Positions 6,965-8,428 of a DNA stretch of 8,428 nt are shown one piece after another (the stretch's first letter is position 1; every line of letters starts with the position of its first letter). The stretch is from DATIBL01 sp035457505 (lineage in GTDB: Bacteria > Patescibacteriota > Minisyncoccia > Phycocordibacterales > UBA6899). The notes beneath the pieces are model-generated. The model saw only the letters and a program-made list of their open reading frames with translations. It did no database searches and was not told the DNA's origin. The DNA is taken from the NCBI GenBank assembly GCA_035457505.1, contig DATIBL010000100.1, forward strand, positions 1-8,428, written 5' to 3'. Made by a program: the position numbers and the translations under genes.

Positions 6965-6990
6965 GGAAGTTCCTTTTCCTGGAGTTCCTT
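6965..6990. repeat. Two imperfect direct repeats in the leader of the plus-strand gene
   Basis: GGAAGTTCCTT (6965-6975) and GGAGTTCCTT (6981-6990) lie in tandem; the second contains the ribosome site. The first is also the core of the palindrome AAAGGAAGTTCCTTT (6962-6976), which can form a five-pair hairpin. Confidence 0.5.
6980..6984 (+). promoter_or_regulatory. Ribosome binding site that fixes the start of the plus-strand gene
   Basis: TGGAG lies eight bases before the ATG at 6993. The frame is open further left to an ATG at 6789, but that extension runs antisense through the permease gene and has no comparable ribosome site, so 6993 is preferred. Confidence 0.6.
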
Positions 6991-6992
6991 CT

Positions 6993-7415
6993 ATGCCTGA
7001 GATCCGAAACGGCTGCGGACCGAGCGATACCGACACGATTATGGCAGTCCACATAAAGCACGTCCCGCAGGTCCGCTTGCCCCGTAATCTTGGAAGCGGC
7101 CGAAAGCGCCCCTGGCTCTCGCGAGCCAAACTCATCGTGACCGCAGAGACTCTCCACGGGCACTTCGTCCCAGTCCGCGAGATCCGCGACCTCGACCGCG
7201 CGCCAAAAGAAACGAAGCTCTGGATTGCTCGCACCGTCTTTTCTGAACTCATCGGGCTCACCATCGCAATCGAGCTCGGCATCGAGAATACGCCCGACGG
7301 ACCGTATCAGTGTTTTGTCGGCCGACTCCCCAAGGATCACGATCTTGCCGACATCACCTGGCAGGATATGCGCATTCGTGCGCGTGAGCTCACGAAGGTC
7401 GGCGGCACAGATTAA
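6993..7415 (+). CDS. Hypothetical protein of 140 residues, family not recognised
   Basis: I do not recognise this protein. It is the only plus-strand gene in the window. Support for coding: a ribosome site eight bases before the ATG, third-position-GC codon use like its neighbours (CTC, ATC, GTC, CGC, GAG), a TAA stop, and a strong terminator 18 bases later. The product is soluble with no signal peptide or membrane segment. A basic stretch, RLPRNLGSGRKRPWLSR, at 28-44 could bind nucleic acid or phosphate. A strand-rich middle (AKLIVTAETLHGHFVPVREI, 45-64) precedes an amphipathic or hydrophobic stretch (about 75-97) and a polar C-terminus. Cysteines at 8 and 107 form no motif. A second in-frame ATG lies at residue 17. 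The competing minus-strand frame through 6891-7565 starts inside the next gene and has no family features, so I treat it as a shadow. Confidence 0.75.
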   Translation: MPEIRNGCGPSDTDTIMAVHIKHVPQVRLPRNLGSGRKRPWLSRAKLIVTAETLHGHFVPVREIRDLDRAPKETKLWIARTVFSELIGLTIAIELGIENTPDGPYQCFVGRLPKDHDLADITWQDMRIRARELTKVGGTD

Positions 7416-7433
7416 GCTACCCGATTCTCTTTT

Positions 7434-7464
7434 GCACCACCCTCCCCGAGGCGTGGTGCGTTTT
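7434..7464 (+). terminator. Intrinsic terminator of the plus-strand gene, abutting the convergent gene's stop
   Basis: GCACCAC (7434-7440) pairs with GTGGTGC (7453-7459), and inside it CCTC pairs with GAGG over a CCC loop with one bulged C. Eleven pairs in all, followed by GTTTT (7460-7464). The run of T ends exactly where the reverse-strand stop codon (7467-7465) of the DUF3999-like gene begins. In the minus direction the stem is followed by A, not T, so it is a poorer terminator for that gene. Confidence 0.85.
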
Positions 7465-8394
7465 CTATACCGAGGAACGTTCGTGCGAGCGGCGCATGAT
7501 CGCATTCCTGAGCACAAACACGAGGACCAAAAATAAAAGAGCGGAAAGTGCGACGAAAAGAACATTCAGCGTCTTCGACTCTCGATCGAGCGCAGTCGTT
7601 GAGCGTTCCTGGATGAACCCCGGATTCGCCTCGGTCTTCCCGAGGATCGCGCGCGGGAGCAGATCGACACGGATACGCGGAAGGATCTGAGCCAAATCAT
7701 ACGAGGGTGCGGTTGCGAGCGCGTTGCCAAAATACACCGCATAGGATGTACCAGGTCGCGCCTCGAAGACGATCGTCCGACGAGGAGCAAAGAAGCGGAT
7801 CTCCGGTGCAAATGCGATCGGACGGCTGTCTTCATTAAAGATCGTCGCGCGGAGATATTTCGCTCGCATAAGCGAATACGAAGCCGCGAGCGTGCGTTCC
7901 ATGCCTCCGTCAGTTTCGATCTGCGAGACGACGCGTTCCGCGACTGGCGTCCATTGTTTCCCGTCCTGCGAAACCTCAACCACCATACGGCGCGAGAAAT
8001 TTTCGGTCGAGAGCGGCACGAGCTCAAGCGATCCCGTGAGAATTCCGCGGCCGTCGAATTCAGCCCGGATCACCGTGCTTGATCGGCCATCTCCTTCGCG
8101 TCGCTCCTGGATCGACGCCGGAGAGGTCAGCACCGAGGTATCACTCGGATCGACCATTACGACGCTGCCCACCTCCTGCCCCGACGTATCAGCAACCCGC
8201 AGATCTGCAAACTCCGCCGACGCAGCATTGGCAGCAAGCTCGAGATCGATCGGAACAACGACATAGCCCGGCGCAGAAAGCTCCGGCAGGCTTCCGATCG
8301 GCTTCATATACGGCCATGCATCGACCGAGAAATCGGCCGTGGCAGCAAACGGAGCAAGGACAAACGGAAGAATGAAGAGAGCTCGACGCAGCAT
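7465..8394 (-). CDS. DUF3999-like exported protein with C-terminal membrane anchor
   Basis: The 309-residue product starts with a signal peptide (MLRR, hydrophobic core about 5-17, ATA before Asp21 as the likely cleavage site). A long extracytoplasmic part follows, and residues about 275-296 form one membrane helix followed by a short basic tail (RRSHERSSV) left in the cytoplasm. The external part looks beta-rich: FADLRVADTSGQEVG (62-76), RRMVVEVSQDGKQWTPVAERV (135-155) and SYAVYFGNALATAPSYDL (217-234) match my recollection of DUF3999 proteins. The middle segment resembles a discoidin-like beta-sandwich. DUF3999 has no established function. The start is ATG at 8394, which has GGAAG six bases upstream and begins the signal peptide correctly; an in-frame TTG at 8409 would add five residues. 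Nothing can be said about its promoter, since only 34 bases lie upstream. Confidence 0.8.
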   Translation of the reverse strand: MLRRALFILPFVLAPFAATADFSVDAWPYMKPIGSLPELSAPGYVVVPIDLELAANAASAEFADLRVADTSGQEVGSVVMVDPSDTSVLTSPASIQERREGDGRSSTVIRAEFDGRGILTGSLELVPLSTENFSRRMVVEVSQDGKQWTPVAERVVSQIETDGGMERTLAASYSLMRAKYLRATIFNEDSRPIAFAPEIRFFAPRRTIVFEARPGTSYAVYFGNALATAPSYDLAQILPRIRVDLLPRAILGKTEANPGFIQERSTTALDRESKTLNVLFVALSALLFLVLVFVLRNAIMRRSHERSSV

Positions 8395-8400
8395 ATCAAT

Positions 8401-8405
8401 CTTCC
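8401..8405 (-). promoter_or_regulatory. Ribosome binding site that fixes the start of the DUF3999-like gene
   Basis: The minus strand reads GGAAG, six bases before the ATG at 8394. It lies downstream of the alternative TTG at 8409, so it supports the shorter protein, which also has a cleaner signal peptide. Confidence 0.6.
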
Positions 8406-8428
8406 GCAATGATCGATCGAAGTCGATC

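Noticed and set aside
6891..7565. Minus-strand open frame of 224 codons opposite the orphan gene
   Set aside because: It starts inside the DUF3999-like gene and has no ribosome site or domain; the opposite strand has a ribosome site, fitting codon use and a terminator.

Overview
This window looks like a stretch of ordinary bacterial chromosome. It is gene-dense, GC-rich (roughly 55-57% by eye) and uses the standard code, with TAA, TAG and TGA all seen as stops. I see no mobile element, CRISPR array, tRNA, rRNA or phage gene. Three traits are compatible with a small-genome lineage such as Patescibacteria/CPR: a short MutY without the iron-sulfur cysteines, promoters placed directly on start codons, and very short intergenic gaps. 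That placement is inference; no marker gene in the window settles the taxonomy.

Layout, from right to left because six of seven genes are on the minus strand. An exported, C-terminally anchored protein resembling DUF3999 (8394-7465) converges on a lone plus-strand hypothetical gene (6993-7415), and a hairpin terminator sits between them. A polytopic AI-2E/PerM-type permease (6883-5828) is divergent from that hypothetical gene. Next come an M3A zinc oligopeptidase (5721-3646), a strong terminator, a MutY-type adenine glycosylase (3570-2686), a MOFRL-type glycerate 2-kinase (2641-1355), a weaker terminator with a promoter behind it, and the N-terminal half of phosphoenolpyruvate synthase (1226 to the window edge). 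No intergenic gap exceeds about 130 bases.

How the genes may work together (inference). The two kinases at the left both feed lower gluconeogenesis: glycerate 2-kinase makes 2-phosphoglycerate, one enolase step from PEP, and PEP synthase makes PEP from pyruvate. The M3 oligopeptidase could supply amino acids that become pyruvate or glycerate. MutY, the permease and the DUF3999-like protein are housekeeping or envelope functions with no obvious link.

I found no clearly new multi-gene system. The most useful leads are the leaderless -10/N6/ATG promoters, the clusterless MutY with a non-standard C-terminus, the orphan plus-strand gene and a marked excess of GATC sites.
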